Both the position numbers and the translations under genes were made by a program. Positions 15,073-22,481 of a stretch of DNA of 22,481 bases are shown here, in pieces (position 1 is the stretch's first letter; every line of letters begins with the position of its first letter). Origin of the DNA: CALNBC01 sp050945915 (lineage in GTDB: Bacteria; Bacillota; Clostridia; Christensenellales; CALWSW01). The notes beneath the pieces were generated by a model. It saw nothing but the letters and a program-made list of their open reading frames with translations. It had not been told where the DNA came from and made no database searches. Where the stretch lies: contig JBMNTV010000030.1 of assembly GCA_050945915.1 (NCBI GenBank), positions 1-22,481 on the forward strand. Reading direction: 5' to 3'.

Positions 15073-16202
15073 TGCTCGGATTATACATTCACATCCCGTT
15101 TTGTGCGCAAAAATGCCGTTATTGCGACTTTTTATCCTTCAGCGGGCATACTAGAAGGGACATGGAGGGTTACATGTCCCTTCTTTGCGCGGAAATCGGC
15201 CTGCTTCCCCGGCGGGGAGAAAGGCTGACTTCGGTCTTTGTCGGCGGAGGAACGCCCTCCGCCCTGCCAGAAACGGCTTTGCCCGAACTTCTGGGAAGGG
15301 TGCGGGAGCATTTTGACCTTTCCGGCGCTGAAATCACGGCGGAGGCAAACCCGGGCACGGCGGACGAAGCGAAGCTTTCCGCCTGGAGAAAAGCGGGGAT
15401 CAACCGGCTGAGCCTGGGCGTACAGAGCCTTCAGGACGCCGAGCTCAGGCGCATCGGGCGGACGCACAGCGCCAAGCAGGCGGTGGAGGCATTTCAGATG
15501 GCGCGCGTCGCCGGGTTTGCAAACATCAACGTCGATCTGATCTACGGCCTTCCCGGCCAAAGCGTATCTTCCTGTTTGCGTTCGTTGGGAAGCGCCGTCA
15601 CCTTGCAGCCGGAACACGTCAGCTTTTATTCCCTAATATTAGAGGAAGGGACGCCGCTGTTTTGCGATGTATCCGCAGGCAGAGAAACCCTTCCGGATGC
15701 GGATGAAACCGCCGAAATGGGGGATGCCGGCGCAGCATTTCTGAAAGCGGCGGGATTCGAGAGGTACGAGGTCTCGAATTACGCGAAAGAAGGCAAACGC
15801 TGCCGCCACAATTTGCTTTACTGGCAGGGCGGGGACTTCCTCGCCGCCGGATTGGGCGCGTCCTTCGCCCTTTGGGAGGGCGGAAAGGTCATCCGGGGGG
15901 AAAACGTCGCGGATCTGAATGCATATGCGACGCTGGTCCGGTCCGGGACTCGCCCGGTGGCAAGCACCATCGTGGAAGAGGGCAAGGACGCGATGTTCAC
16001 CTTCGCCATGATGGGGTTGAGGCTTTCGGAGGGCTTTTCGGCAGAGGAGTTCGAAAGGCGGTTCGGAACGGATTTTGCGGCGGCCTTCCCCAATAGCGCC
16101 AAAAATCCCTTCATCGAGATATCCAGGGAACGGGTGCGGCTGAACGCGCGGGGATTCGAGCTGATGAACGCGGTATTAATCGGTATGCTGGATGAGATAT
16201 GA
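15072..16202 (+). CDS. hemW: Radical SAM protein HemW (coproporphyrinogen III oxidase-like heme chaperone)
   Basis: A 376-residue radical SAM protein. The iron-sulfur motif is C-x3-C-x2-C at Cys11, Cys15 and Cys18 (IHIPFCAQKCRYCDF). Next come GGGTPS and EANPGT, then GINRLSLGVQSL and DLIYGLPGQS, all as in HemW. HemW proteins bind heme and pass it to targets; many were annotated as oxygen-independent coproporphyrinogen oxidase (HemN), from which they differ by shorter length and Cys motif context. The ATG at 15072 shares a base with the lepA stop, and there is no separate ribosome site, so translation is probably coupled. Confidence 0.93.
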
Positions 16203-16265
16203 GGCGGGAATCGTCGGCTTTCGGCAAGCACAAAGAGGTATATAGCCCCGGCGCTTTCCCGGGTA

Positions 16266-16294
16266 TTGACAATATCAGGGGGAAGTGCTATTTT
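16266..16294 (+). promoter_or_regulatory. Sigma-A promoter of the hrcA heat-shock operon
   Basis: Perfect -35 TTGACA (16266-16271), 17-bp spacer, -10 TATTTT (16289-16294) preceded by TGC, giving an extended -10. The start site would fall near 16301, just ahead of the CIRCE element. Confidence 0.85.
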
Positions 16295-16305
16295 ACATAT
16301 AGCGA

Positions 16306-16332
16306 TTAGCACTCCTTGAGGGAGAGTGCTAA
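16306..16332. promoter_or_regulatory. CIRCE operator (HrcA binding site)
   Basis: TTAGCACTC (16306-16314), nine bases, GAGTGCTAA (16324-16332): an exact match to the canonical CIRCE inverted repeat. It lies at the start of the transcript, 34 bases before the hrcA start, so HrcA should repress its own operon until heat stress. Confidence 0.98.
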
Positions 16333-16366
16333 CAACGAGCTTGAAGCCCATAGAAAGGAGGACGTT

Positions 16367-17410
16367 ATGAGGCTGGACGAACGAAAACTGCGCATCCTGC
16401 GCACAATTATTGATGACTACGTCATGACCGCCACACCCATCGGATCGCGCACGATCTCGAAACGCAGCGAGTTGGGGCTGTCCTCCGCCACGATACGGAA
16501 TGAAATGTCCGACCTGGAGGAGATGGGCTTCCTGGAACAGCCACATACGTCTGCGGGCCGCGTTCCTTCCGAAAAGGCATACCGGTTCTATGTGGACACG
16601 ATGATGAAAGCCGGCAAGCTTTCGGAGGAAGAGATCGCATACATGCGCTCGTACTTCAATACCCGGATGACCGAAGCGGAAGAGGTCGTCGCCGGGACCG
16701 CGAAGCTCCTGTCCGATTTGACGGATTATACCGCCATGGTGATGTCCCCCGAGCTGAATGCCATCATCGTCAAGCACATCCAGCTGGTGCCGGTGACTTC
16801 CGGCCGGGCTTTGGCCGTTATTGTGACGGATGCAGGCCTCGTGCGGGATTCTTTTATTACCATTCCCCCCAGCTGCACGCCGAGGGATTTGGAGCGCCTT
16901 TCCAATATGGTGACGGCAAGGGTGAAAAACATGCCGCTTCACGAAGCGGTGGAGGCGTTGAAAAGAGGTGCAGGGGAGGAGATGGAGGAGCAGAGGAGTT
17001 ACTTTACCTCCATTGCGGATGCCATCGCTCACGATATTTCCCGGGAGGCCAGCCGGGGCGTCATCCTCGGCGGGGCCACCAACCTGTTGAAGCACCCCGA
17101 GTACCTGGATCTTGAAAAAGCCGGCTCCATGCTCGCCGTGTTCGAAACCAAGGAACAGCTTTACAGGATCCTTTCCAAGGCGGCGAAGATGGAGTTCACA
17201 GTGACCATCGGCTCGGAAAACGAACTGCCGGAGATGCAGTCCTCCAGCGTGGTTACGGCGACATATAAGATTTCCGGCAAGCCCGTGGGTTCCTTCGGTG
17301 TGATCGGCCCCATCCGCATGGATTACGCCAAGGTGGTTACGGTGCTGAATCAGATGGGGAAGACCCTTTCCTCGGTGCTGACGGGGATGCTGGCCCCCGA
17401 AGACCAGTGA
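16367..17410 (+). CDS. hrcA: Heat-inducible transcription repressor HrcA
   Basis: A 347-residue repressor that binds CIRCE. The N-terminal winged helix includes LDERKLRILRTIIDDYV and then PIGSRTISKRSELGLSSATI, with the hallmark NEMSDLEEMGFLEQPHTSAG, followed by RVPSEKAYRFYVD. The C-terminal GAF-like part carries GPIRMDYAKV near the end. The ATG at 16367, behind AAAGGAGG (16354-16361), is preferred over an upstream in-frame start inside the CIRCE site. First gene of hrcA-grpE-dnaK-dnaJ-prmA-rsmE. Confidence 0.98.
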   Translation: MRLDERKLRILRTIIDDYVMTATPIGSRTISKRSELGLSSATIRNEMSDLEEMGFLEQPHTSAGRVPSEKAYRFYVDTMMKAGKLSEEEIAYMRSYFNTRMTEAEEVVAGTAKLLSDLTDYTAMVMSPELNAIIVKHIQLVPVTSGRALAVIVTDAGLVRDSFITIPPSCTPRDLERLSNMVTARVKNMPLHEAVEALKRGAGEEMEEQRSYFTSIADAIAHDISREASRGVILGGATNLLKHPEYLDLEKAGSMLAVFETKEQLYRILSKAAKMEFTVTIGSENELPEMQSSSVVTATYKISGKPVGSFGVIGPIRMDYAKVVTVLNQMGKTLSSVLTGMLAPEDQ

Positions 17411-17456
17411 AATAGCGGCACATGGTTTGCCGACATTAAGCGAATATGAGGTTGAA

Positions 17457-18053
17457 ATGAGTAGGAACAAAGATGAAAACGCCAACGGCACGGTACACGA
17501 AGAGATCGTCAACGACCAGGATATCGTTCAGAAAGATGGTGACGCCGGGCAGGAAACAAAAACCCAGGAGCAGACCTACGTTCTGACCCAGGCTCAGTTT
17601 GACGAGATGAAGGCCAGGATCGAAGCGATCACGACCGAACGGGACGAGATGAAGAACCTTGCCCAGAGGGTACAGGCGGATTTTGACAACTTCCGCCGCA
17701 GGAACAGTTCCGTGCGGGCGGATTCTTTGGACGAGGGGGTAAAAAACGCGATTTTGGCCCTTCTGCCTGCCTATGACAGCCTCGAGCTTGCGCTTTCGGC
17801 AGCCAAGGAGGACCAATCCCCCCTTGCGGAGGGGGTGCGCCTGGTGTATCGGCAGTTTACCGACGCTTTTGCCAAACTGGGCATGACGCCCATCGAAGCC
17901 GTCGGCAAGCCCTTTGACCCCGCATTTCACGATGCGGTCATGCAGTGCTCGGAAGAGGGCGCTGAATCCGGCACCGTGGTGGAGGAATTCAAAAAGGGCT
18001 ACATGCTCAAGGACAAGGTGTTACGGCACAGCATGGTAAAGGTTAACCAGTGA
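17457..18053 (+). CDS. grpE: Nucleotide exchange factor GrpE
   Basis: A 198-residue co-chaperone that drives ADP release from DnaK. An acidic, low-complexity N-terminus (about 1-40) is followed by a long coiled-coil (about 45-85) running into RVQADFDNFRRRNS, then the beta-domain block GMTPIEAVGKPFDPAFHDAV and ending VLRHSMVKV. The ATG at 17457 is preferred over a TTG ten codons upstream, since GAGGT lies just before it and the extra residues are not family-like. It is 46 bases after hrcA. Confidence 0.96.
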   Translation: MSRNKDENANGTVHEEIVNDQDIVQKDGDAGQETKTQEQTYVLTQAQFDEMKARIEAITTERDEMKNLAQRVQADFDNFRRRNSSVRADSLDEGVKNAILALLPAYDSLELALSAAKEDQSPLAEGVRLVYRQFTDAFAKLGMTPIEAVGKPFDPAFHDAVMQCSEEGAESGTVVEEFKKGYMLKDKVLRHSMVKVNQ

Positions 18054-18139
18054 ACAAAGGGCGGATGGGAATCAAGGCCGGCGTTCACCTGAATAAAAAC
18101 GGATAGAACAAGTCAGCTTACAATAAACGGAGGTTCATA

Positions 18140-19981
18140 ATGAGCAAAATCATCGGAATCGACCTGGGTACAACGAATTCCTGTGTCGCTGTGCTCGAAG
18201 GTGGCGAGCCCCTCGTCATAACCAACCCCGAAGGCGGAAGGACCACGCCCTCCGTGGTCGCATTCACCAAAAGCGGTGAACGCCTTGTGGGCCAGATGGC
18301 AAAGCGCCAGGCGATCACCAACCCGGAAGGAACGGTTTCTTCCATCAAGAGGGATATGGGCAGCGATCGCCGGGTGACCATCGACGGAAAAAACTATTCC
18401 CCCCAGCAGATCTCTGCAATGATTCTTCAAAAACTCAAGGCGGACGCCGAGGCGTACCTTGGCGAGACCGTCACCCAGGCGGTCATCACCGTTCCCGCCT
18501 ATTTCTCGGACAGCCAGCGCCAGGCCACCAAGGACGCGGGCAAGATCGCGGGCCTTGAAGTGCTGCGCATCATCAACGAACCCACCGCCGCGGCGTTGGC
18601 CTACGGTCTGGATAAGGAAGGAAGCCACAAGATCCTGGTGTATGACCTGGGCGGCGGCACCTTTGACGTTTCCATCCTGGAAATCGCGGACGGCGTGTTT
18701 GAAGTGCTGGCAACAACGGGCAACAACCGCCTGGGAGGCGACGATTTTGACGATCGCATCATCCAGTATGTGGCGGCAGAGTTCAAAAAGTCCCACGGCA
18801 TCGACCTGATGCAGGACAGGAACGCCCACCAGCGGTTGAAGGAAGCCGCGGAAAAGGCAAAAATCGAGCTTTCCGGCATGATGAGTGCCAATATCAACCT
18901 GCCCTTCATAACCATGGACCAGAACGGTCCCCAGCACCTGGACGTCACCCTGACTCGGGCGAAGTTCAACGAGTTGACGGCGGATCTGGTGGAAAAGACC
19001 ATCGTCTGCGTGCGCAACGCCCTGCGGGACGCCAATCTGAGTTCCGCCAACATCGACAAGGTCATCCTGGTGGGCGGCTCCTCCCGCATCCCCGCGGTGC
19101 AGGAAGCGGTCAAGAACGTCATCGGCAAGGAGCCCTTCAAGGGCATCAACCCGGACGAATGCGTCGCCATCGGCGCAGCCATCCAGGCGGGCGTGCTGGG
19201 CGGCGAGGTGAAGGACATTCTGCTGCTGGACGTCACGCCCCTCTCCTTGGGTATCGAGACCTTTGGCGGCGTGTTCACCAAGCTCATCGAGCGCAACACC
19301 ACCATCCCCACCAAGAAGAGCCAGATCTTCTCCACCGCCGCGGACGGCCAGACCAGCGTCGAAGTCCACGTGCTGCAGGGCGAGCGGGAAATGGCGCAGT
19401 ACAATAAGACCCTCGGCCGGTTCACCCTGGCGGGGATTGCCCCCGCGCCCAGGGGCGTGCCCCAGATCGAGGTCACCTTTGACATCGACGCCAACGGCAT
19501 CGTCCACGTTTCCGCCAAGGACCTGGGTACCGGCAACCAGCAGCAGGTGACCATCACCGCTTCCACCAATTTGTCGGACGAGGAGATCGAGCGCGCCATC
19601 AAGGAAGCGGAGCAGTTCGCCGAGGAGGACAAGAAGCGCAAGGAAGAGGTCGAGACCAGAAACCACGCGGACCAGCTGATCTACACCACCGAGAAGACCA
19701 TCAAGGAGCTGGGAGACAAGCTGACGGAGGACGACAAGGCAAAGATCAACGCCGAGATCGAAGCCCTGAGAACCGCCCTTTCGGGGACGGACAGTGGAGC
19801 CATCAAGGCGGCCAGCGAGAAGCTAACCGCGGTTTCCTATGAGATCTTCGGAAAGATCTATCAGCAGGCCGGCGCGAACGCGGATCCCAATGCCACCGGA
19901 GGATACGCCGATCCCAACGCGGGCGGATACGCCGACCCGAATTCCGACGGTTCGGTGAACACCGATTACGAAGTTCACTGA
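18140..19981 (+). CDS. dnaK: Chaperone protein DnaK (Hsp70)
   Basis: A 613-residue Hsp70. The ATPase domain starts IIGIDLGTTNSCVAV and carries VYDLGGGTFDVSIL and VGGSSRIPAVQ; the substrate domain begins with LLDVTPLSLGIETFGG, and a helical lid follows. The gap typical of Gram-positive DnaK (shorter ATPase lobe than E. coli) fits the length. The C-terminus is unusual: in place of the common acidic ending it has three copies of a short repeat with core (N/Y)ADPN, ending NTDYEVH. GGAGG at 18129-18133 precedes the ATG. It is cotranscribed from the CIRCE promoter; no second CIRCE is seen before it. Confidence 0.98.
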   Translation: MSKIIGIDLGTTNSCVAVLEGGEPLVITNPEGGRTTPSVVAFTKSGERLVGQMAKRQAITNPEGTVSSIKRDMGSDRRVTIDGKNYSPQQISAMILQKLKADAEAYLGETVTQAVITVPAYFSDSQRQATKDAGKIAGLEVLRIINEPTAAALAYGLDKEGSHKILVYDLGGGTFDVSILEIADGVFEVLATTGNNRLGGDDFDDRIIQYVAAEFKKSHGIDLMQDRNAHQRLKEAAEKAKIELSGMMSANINLPFITMDQNGPQHLDVTLTRAKFNELTADLVEKTIVCVRNALRDANLSSANIDKVILVGGSSRIPAVQEAVKNVIGKEPFKGINPDECVAIGAAIQAGVLGGEVKDILLLDVTPLSLGIETFGGVFTKLIERNTTIPTKKSQIFSTAADGQTSVEVHVLQGEREMAQYNKTLGRFTLAGIAPAPRGVPQIEVTFDIDANGIVHVSAKDLGTGNQQQVTITASTNLSDEEIERAIKEAEQFAEEDKKRKEEVETRNHADQLIYTTEKTIKELGDKLTEDDKAKINAEIEALRTALSGTDSGAIKAASEKLTAVSYEIFGKIYQQAGANADPNATGGYADPNAGGYADPNSDGSVNTDYEVH

Positions 19982-20012
19982 TCCGTTTCAAATATATCTG
20001 CAGTCGCGGCCA

Positions 20013-20036
20013 GGCGAGGGGGGACTCCCCTTCGCC
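20013..20036 (+). other. Intercistronic hairpin between dnaK and dnaJ
   Basis: GGCGA (20013-20017) pairs with TCGCC (20032-20036) and GGGG (20019-20022) with CCCC (20027-20030), with a G-T pair between and loop GACT. There is no T-run after it. It probably acts as an mRNA processing or stability element within the operon. Confidence 0.55.
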
Positions 20037-20128
20037 TTGGGCGTGTCTGGCACAGGTGTTTTGCCTTGAATGAGGCGGGATGATCCCTGTGCAGGCACGC
20101 ACCACACGCGCGAGGAGAGTACACGACA

Positions 20129-21280
20129 ATGGCAAAACGCGACTATTACGAGGTGCTGGGCGTCCCGAGGGGCGCCTCCGCCGATGACATAAAAAAAGCC
20201 TTTCGCAGCTTGGCGAAGAAATACCACCCGGACATCAATCCAGACGACAAGGAGGCCGAAGCCCGATTCAAAGAGGTGAACGAGGCCTACGAGGTACTGT
20301 CCGACAGCCAAAAACGCGCCCAGTACGACCAGTTCGGCCACGCGGCCTTTGACCAGACCGCAGGGGGATACGGCGCGTATTCCGCTGGCGGATTCTCCGG
20401 TTTTGGCGGGTTTGACGATATCCTCAACTCCTTTTTCGGCGGCGGTTTTTCCCGCGCCCGGCGCACCGGCCCGGAACCGGGGGCGGATCTGCGCTACGAC
20501 CTGAACCTGACCTTTGAAGAGGCGGTCTTCGGCGGCAAAAAGTCCTTCACCATCCAGCGAAACGAAAACTGCGAAGCCTGCCACGGCACCGGCGCCAAGG
20601 ACGGCACCAAGAAGCGCACCTGCCCGAACTGCAACGGCACCGGGCAGATCCGCACGGTGCAAAACTCCATCTTCGGCCAGGTGCAGCAGGTGACCACCTG
20701 TTCCACCTGCCGGGGTGAAGGCACCATCATCGACGAACCCTGCGGCGCCTGCAAGGGCAGGGGCAGGGTGGCAAGGACCCGCAGCGTCACCGTTACCATC
20801 CCCGCCGGCATTGACGACGGTCAGACCATTTCCTTGAGCGGCCAGGGCGAGCCGGGCCGTCGCGGTGGACCCAACGGCGACCTTTTCGTCGTGGTCCACG
20901 TCAAGCCCCACAAGCTGTTCCGGCGCAAGGGGTATGACATCAGCCTGGACCAATCGATTTCCTTCGCCACGGCGGCCCTGGGCGGGACCATCACCATCCC
21001 CACCCTGGAAGGAACGATGGAATACGCCGTTCCCCCCGGCACCCAGCCGGGAGAGATTGTCCGCATCCCGGGCAAGGGCATCCAGCGGCTGCGCCAGAAC
21101 GGCAAGGGGGACATGTTTGTCCGCCTGATGGTGGAAGTGCCCAAGAAGCTGACGGAAAAGCAAAGGGAGCTGCTCATCCAGTTCGAAGAATCCTTTGGAA
21201 AGAAGGTTCCGCACAAGGGGAAAAAGGGTTTTTTTGACAAGGTGAAGGACAAACTGGAAGGCACGTTTACGGAGGATTAA
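20129..21280 (+). CDS. dnaJ: Chaperone protein DnaJ (Hsp40)
   Basis: A 383-residue type I J-protein. The J domain is at about residues 4-68, with HPD at 33-35. A Gly/Phe-rich linker follows at about 78-108. Four zinc-binding C-x2-C-x-G-x-G repeats start at Cys148, Cys165, Cys191 and Cys205. The C-terminal substrate domains follow. All expected elements are present. GAGGAG at 20112-20117 precedes the ATG. It is 147 bases after dnaK and 2 bases before prmA. Confidence 0.98.
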   Translation: MAKRDYYEVLGVPRGASADDIKKAFRSLAKKYHPDINPDDKEAEARFKEVNEAYEVLSDSQKRAQYDQFGHAAFDQTAGGYGAYSAGGFSGFGGFDDILNSFFGGGFSRARRTGPEPGADLRYDLNLTFEEAVFGGKKSFTIQRNENCEACHGTGAKDGTKKRTCPNCNGTGQIRTVQNSIFGQVQQVTTCSTCRGEGTIIDEPCGACKGRGRVARTRSVTVTIPAGIDDGQTISLSGQGEPGRRGGPNGDLFVVVHVKPHKLFRRKGYDISLDQSISFATAALGGTITIPTLEGTMEYAVPPGTQPGEIVRIPGKGIQRLRQNGKGDMFVRLMVEVPKKLTEKQRELLIQFEESFGKKVPHKGKKGFFDKVKDKLEGTFTED

Positions 21281-21282
21281 AT

Positions 21283-22239
21283 TTGGACTGGATCGAACTG
21301 AGGATCACCACCACCACCGCGGGGACGGAGGCCGTCAGCCAGCTTCTGTGCGATAGCGGCTGCGCAGGCACCGTGATAGAGGACAAGCAGGACCTTCTGA
21401 ACCACGACGCCATAGCCGACTGGGATTACATCGGCAGCGAGGTTTACGAGGCCTTTGGCGAGGACGTCATCGTCAAGGGATACATTCCGAAGGATGCTGC
21501 CATGGCAGATGCCGTCGCCCTGGTGCGCCAAAAACTCGCCGACCTTGCGGCCCTCTCGAAGGAGATCCCCGGCTACGATCCCGGCGAACTCGCCCTTTCC
21601 CTTTCGGACATTCAGGAGGAGGACTGGGCCAACGAGTGGAAGAAGTATTACAAGCCCCTGCGCGCCTCGAAACGGGTGGTCATCGTGCCCACCTGGGAGG
21701 AGTACACCCCCCACGAAGGGGATGTGGTGGTCGAACTGGATCCCGGCATGGCTTTTGGCACCGGCACCCACGAAACCACACGCATGTGCCTCGCCATGGT
21801 GGACGAGATGGTCAAGCCCGGCGACTTTTGCATCGACATCGGTTGCGGCACCGCCATCTTGAGCATCGCCGCCGCGAAACTCGGTGCTTCGGAAGTGCTC
21901 GCGATTGACAGGGACGCAGTCGCCGTGGACTCGGCGCGGACGAATATCGCCCTAAACGGCGTGGCGGACGTGGTGAGAGCGGTGGAAGGCGATCTTTTGA
22001 AGGGCCAGGCCCCCGCAGAACCTGCAGACCTGATCATGGTAAACATCATCGCGGACGTCATCATCGGTTTGCTTCCCAACCTGGACCCGTTTTTGAAGCC
22101 GGACGGCGTCATTTTAGCCTCCGGCATCATCCGGGAGCGGGAGCAGGATGTGATGGACGCTATGGACAAAGCGGGGTATCGCGTGATAAAGTCAGAGCAT
22201 ATGGGCGAGTGGTGTGCGATCGCCTGCGCGAGGAAATAG
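21283..22239 (+). CDS. prmA: Ribosomal protein L11 methyltransferase PrmA
   Basis: A 318-residue SAM-dependent methyltransferase that modifies ribosomal protein L11. The N-terminal recognition domain is at about 1-110. The catalytic domain shows DPGMAFGTGTHETT, the SAM-binding IDIGCGTAILSIAAAKLGA and the VNIIADVI block (N-x-x-A type). The start is TTG at 21283, 7 bases after a GGAGG that lies inside the end of dnaJ; only 2 bases separate the two genes. Its place after dnaJ and before rsmE is common in Clostridia. Confidence 0.95.
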   Translation: MDWIELRITTTTAGTEAVSQLLCDSGCAGTVIEDKQDLLNHDAIADWDYIGSEVYEAFGEDVIVKGYIPKDAAMADAVALVRQKLADLAALSKEIPGYDPGELALSLSDIQEEDWANEWKKYYKPLRASKRVVIVPTWEEYTPHEGDVVVELDPGMAFGTGTHETTRMCLAMVDEMVKPGDFCIDIGCGTAILSIAAAKLGASEVLAIDRDAVAVDSARTNIALNGVADVVRAVEGDLLKGQAPAEPADLIMVNIIADVIIGLLPNLDPFLKPDGVILASGIIREREQDVMDAMDKAGYRVIKSEHMGEWCAIACARK

Positions 22240-22240
22240 C

Positions 22241-22481
22241 ATGCACCGGTTCTTTATCGACAAAGCGAACATCGAAGGCAGCCACGCCAGGATTTTCGGC
22301 GAGGATGTGGACCATATTGCAAAGGTCTTGCGCCTGAGAGAGGGGAACGAGCTGCGCCTTTGCGACGGCGAGTGCCGCGAATGGAGCGCGCGCATCGTTT
22401 CCATCGGCAAAAAGGCGGTGCTTGCCGAGCTGATCGCCTCCATAGAGGTCCATACCGAACCGGATTGCCGCATCACGCTGT
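22241..22481 (+). CDS. rsmE: 16S rRNA (uracil-1498-N3)-methyltransferase RsmE, 5' part
   Basis: The first 80 codons are present before the window ends. They read MHRFFIDKANIEGSHARIFG, then VDHIAKVLRLREGNELRLCDG, the N-terminal PUA-like RNA-binding domain of RsmE (the H-x3-VLR pattern is typical). The SPOUT catalytic domain with its knot would lie beyond the window. It starts one base after the prmA stop and lacks a strong ribosome site, so coupling is likely. Confidence 0.9.
   Translation, partial: MHRFFIDKANIEGSHARIFGEDVDHIAKVLRLREGNELRLCDGECREWSARIVSIGKKAVLAELIASIEVHTEPDCRITL

Noticed and set aside
16241..16263. CCCGG/CCGGG hairpin as a hemW terminator
   Set aside because: Only five pairs and no T-run; it directly precedes the hrcA -35 and may be chance.

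Overview
The window looks like chromosomal DNA from a fairly GC-rich member of the Bacillota (Firmicutes), most likely class Clostridia. The supporting signs are the gene order lepA-hemW-hrcA-grpE-dnaK-dnaJ-prmA-rsmE behind a perfect CIRCE operator, a FeoB-associated Cys-rich mini-protein, strong AGGAGG-type ribosome binding sites, many intrinsic terminators, and genes of families (DUF6054, DUF6320) that I associate with Clostridia. I cannot name a genus. Nothing here looks like a phage, plasmid, insertion sequence or CRISPR array.

Layout. Positions 1-238 are a gene-free, AT-richer leader with several overlapping hairpins. It is followed by a three-gene plus-strand catabolic operon (239-3877): an FGGY sugar kinase, an iron-type alcohol dehydrogenase and a DeoC-type aldolase, closed by a terminator at 3911. 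Two small genes follow (DUF6054 protein, GNAT acetyltransferase), then a bidirectional terminator at 5125. The minus-strand ferrous-iron operon (8361 back to 5169) runs feoA, feoA, feoB and a 57-residue Cys-rich membrane protein. Upstream lie three copies of an 18-bp palindrome of form GGTTAG-N6-CTAACC, a separate 26-bp dyad, and a divergent gene for a short DtxR-family regulator whose visible metal ligands are of the iron type. Iron probably acts through this regulator and these operators to control uptake.

From 9031 to 11757 three genes lie on the minus strand: a YjbQ-family protein, then (in transcription order) a condensation-domain acyltransferase overlapping a polytopic DUF6320-like membrane protein. 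The plus-strand gene at 11971-12630 is a HAD phosphatase interrupted by an in-frame TAA. A gene-free stretch of about 600 bases follows (12664-13266). It carries nested long-range stems and an intrinsic terminator with no gene in front of it, so it may encode an untranslated RNA.

The last 9.2 kb is the translation and heat-shock block. lepA and hemW overlap by one base. hrcA-grpE-dnaK-dnaJ-prmA-rsmE starts from a consensus promoter and CIRCE site, so HrcA probably represses its own operon. rsmE runs off the window end.

The most unusual items are the triple iron-box array with its iron-type short regulator and stand-alone FeoA proteins, the coupled acyltransferase/membrane-protein pair, the kinase-dehydrogenase-aldolase operon with an attenuator-like leader, and the orphan-terminator region before lepA. 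All functional statements come from reading motifs by eye; no search was run.
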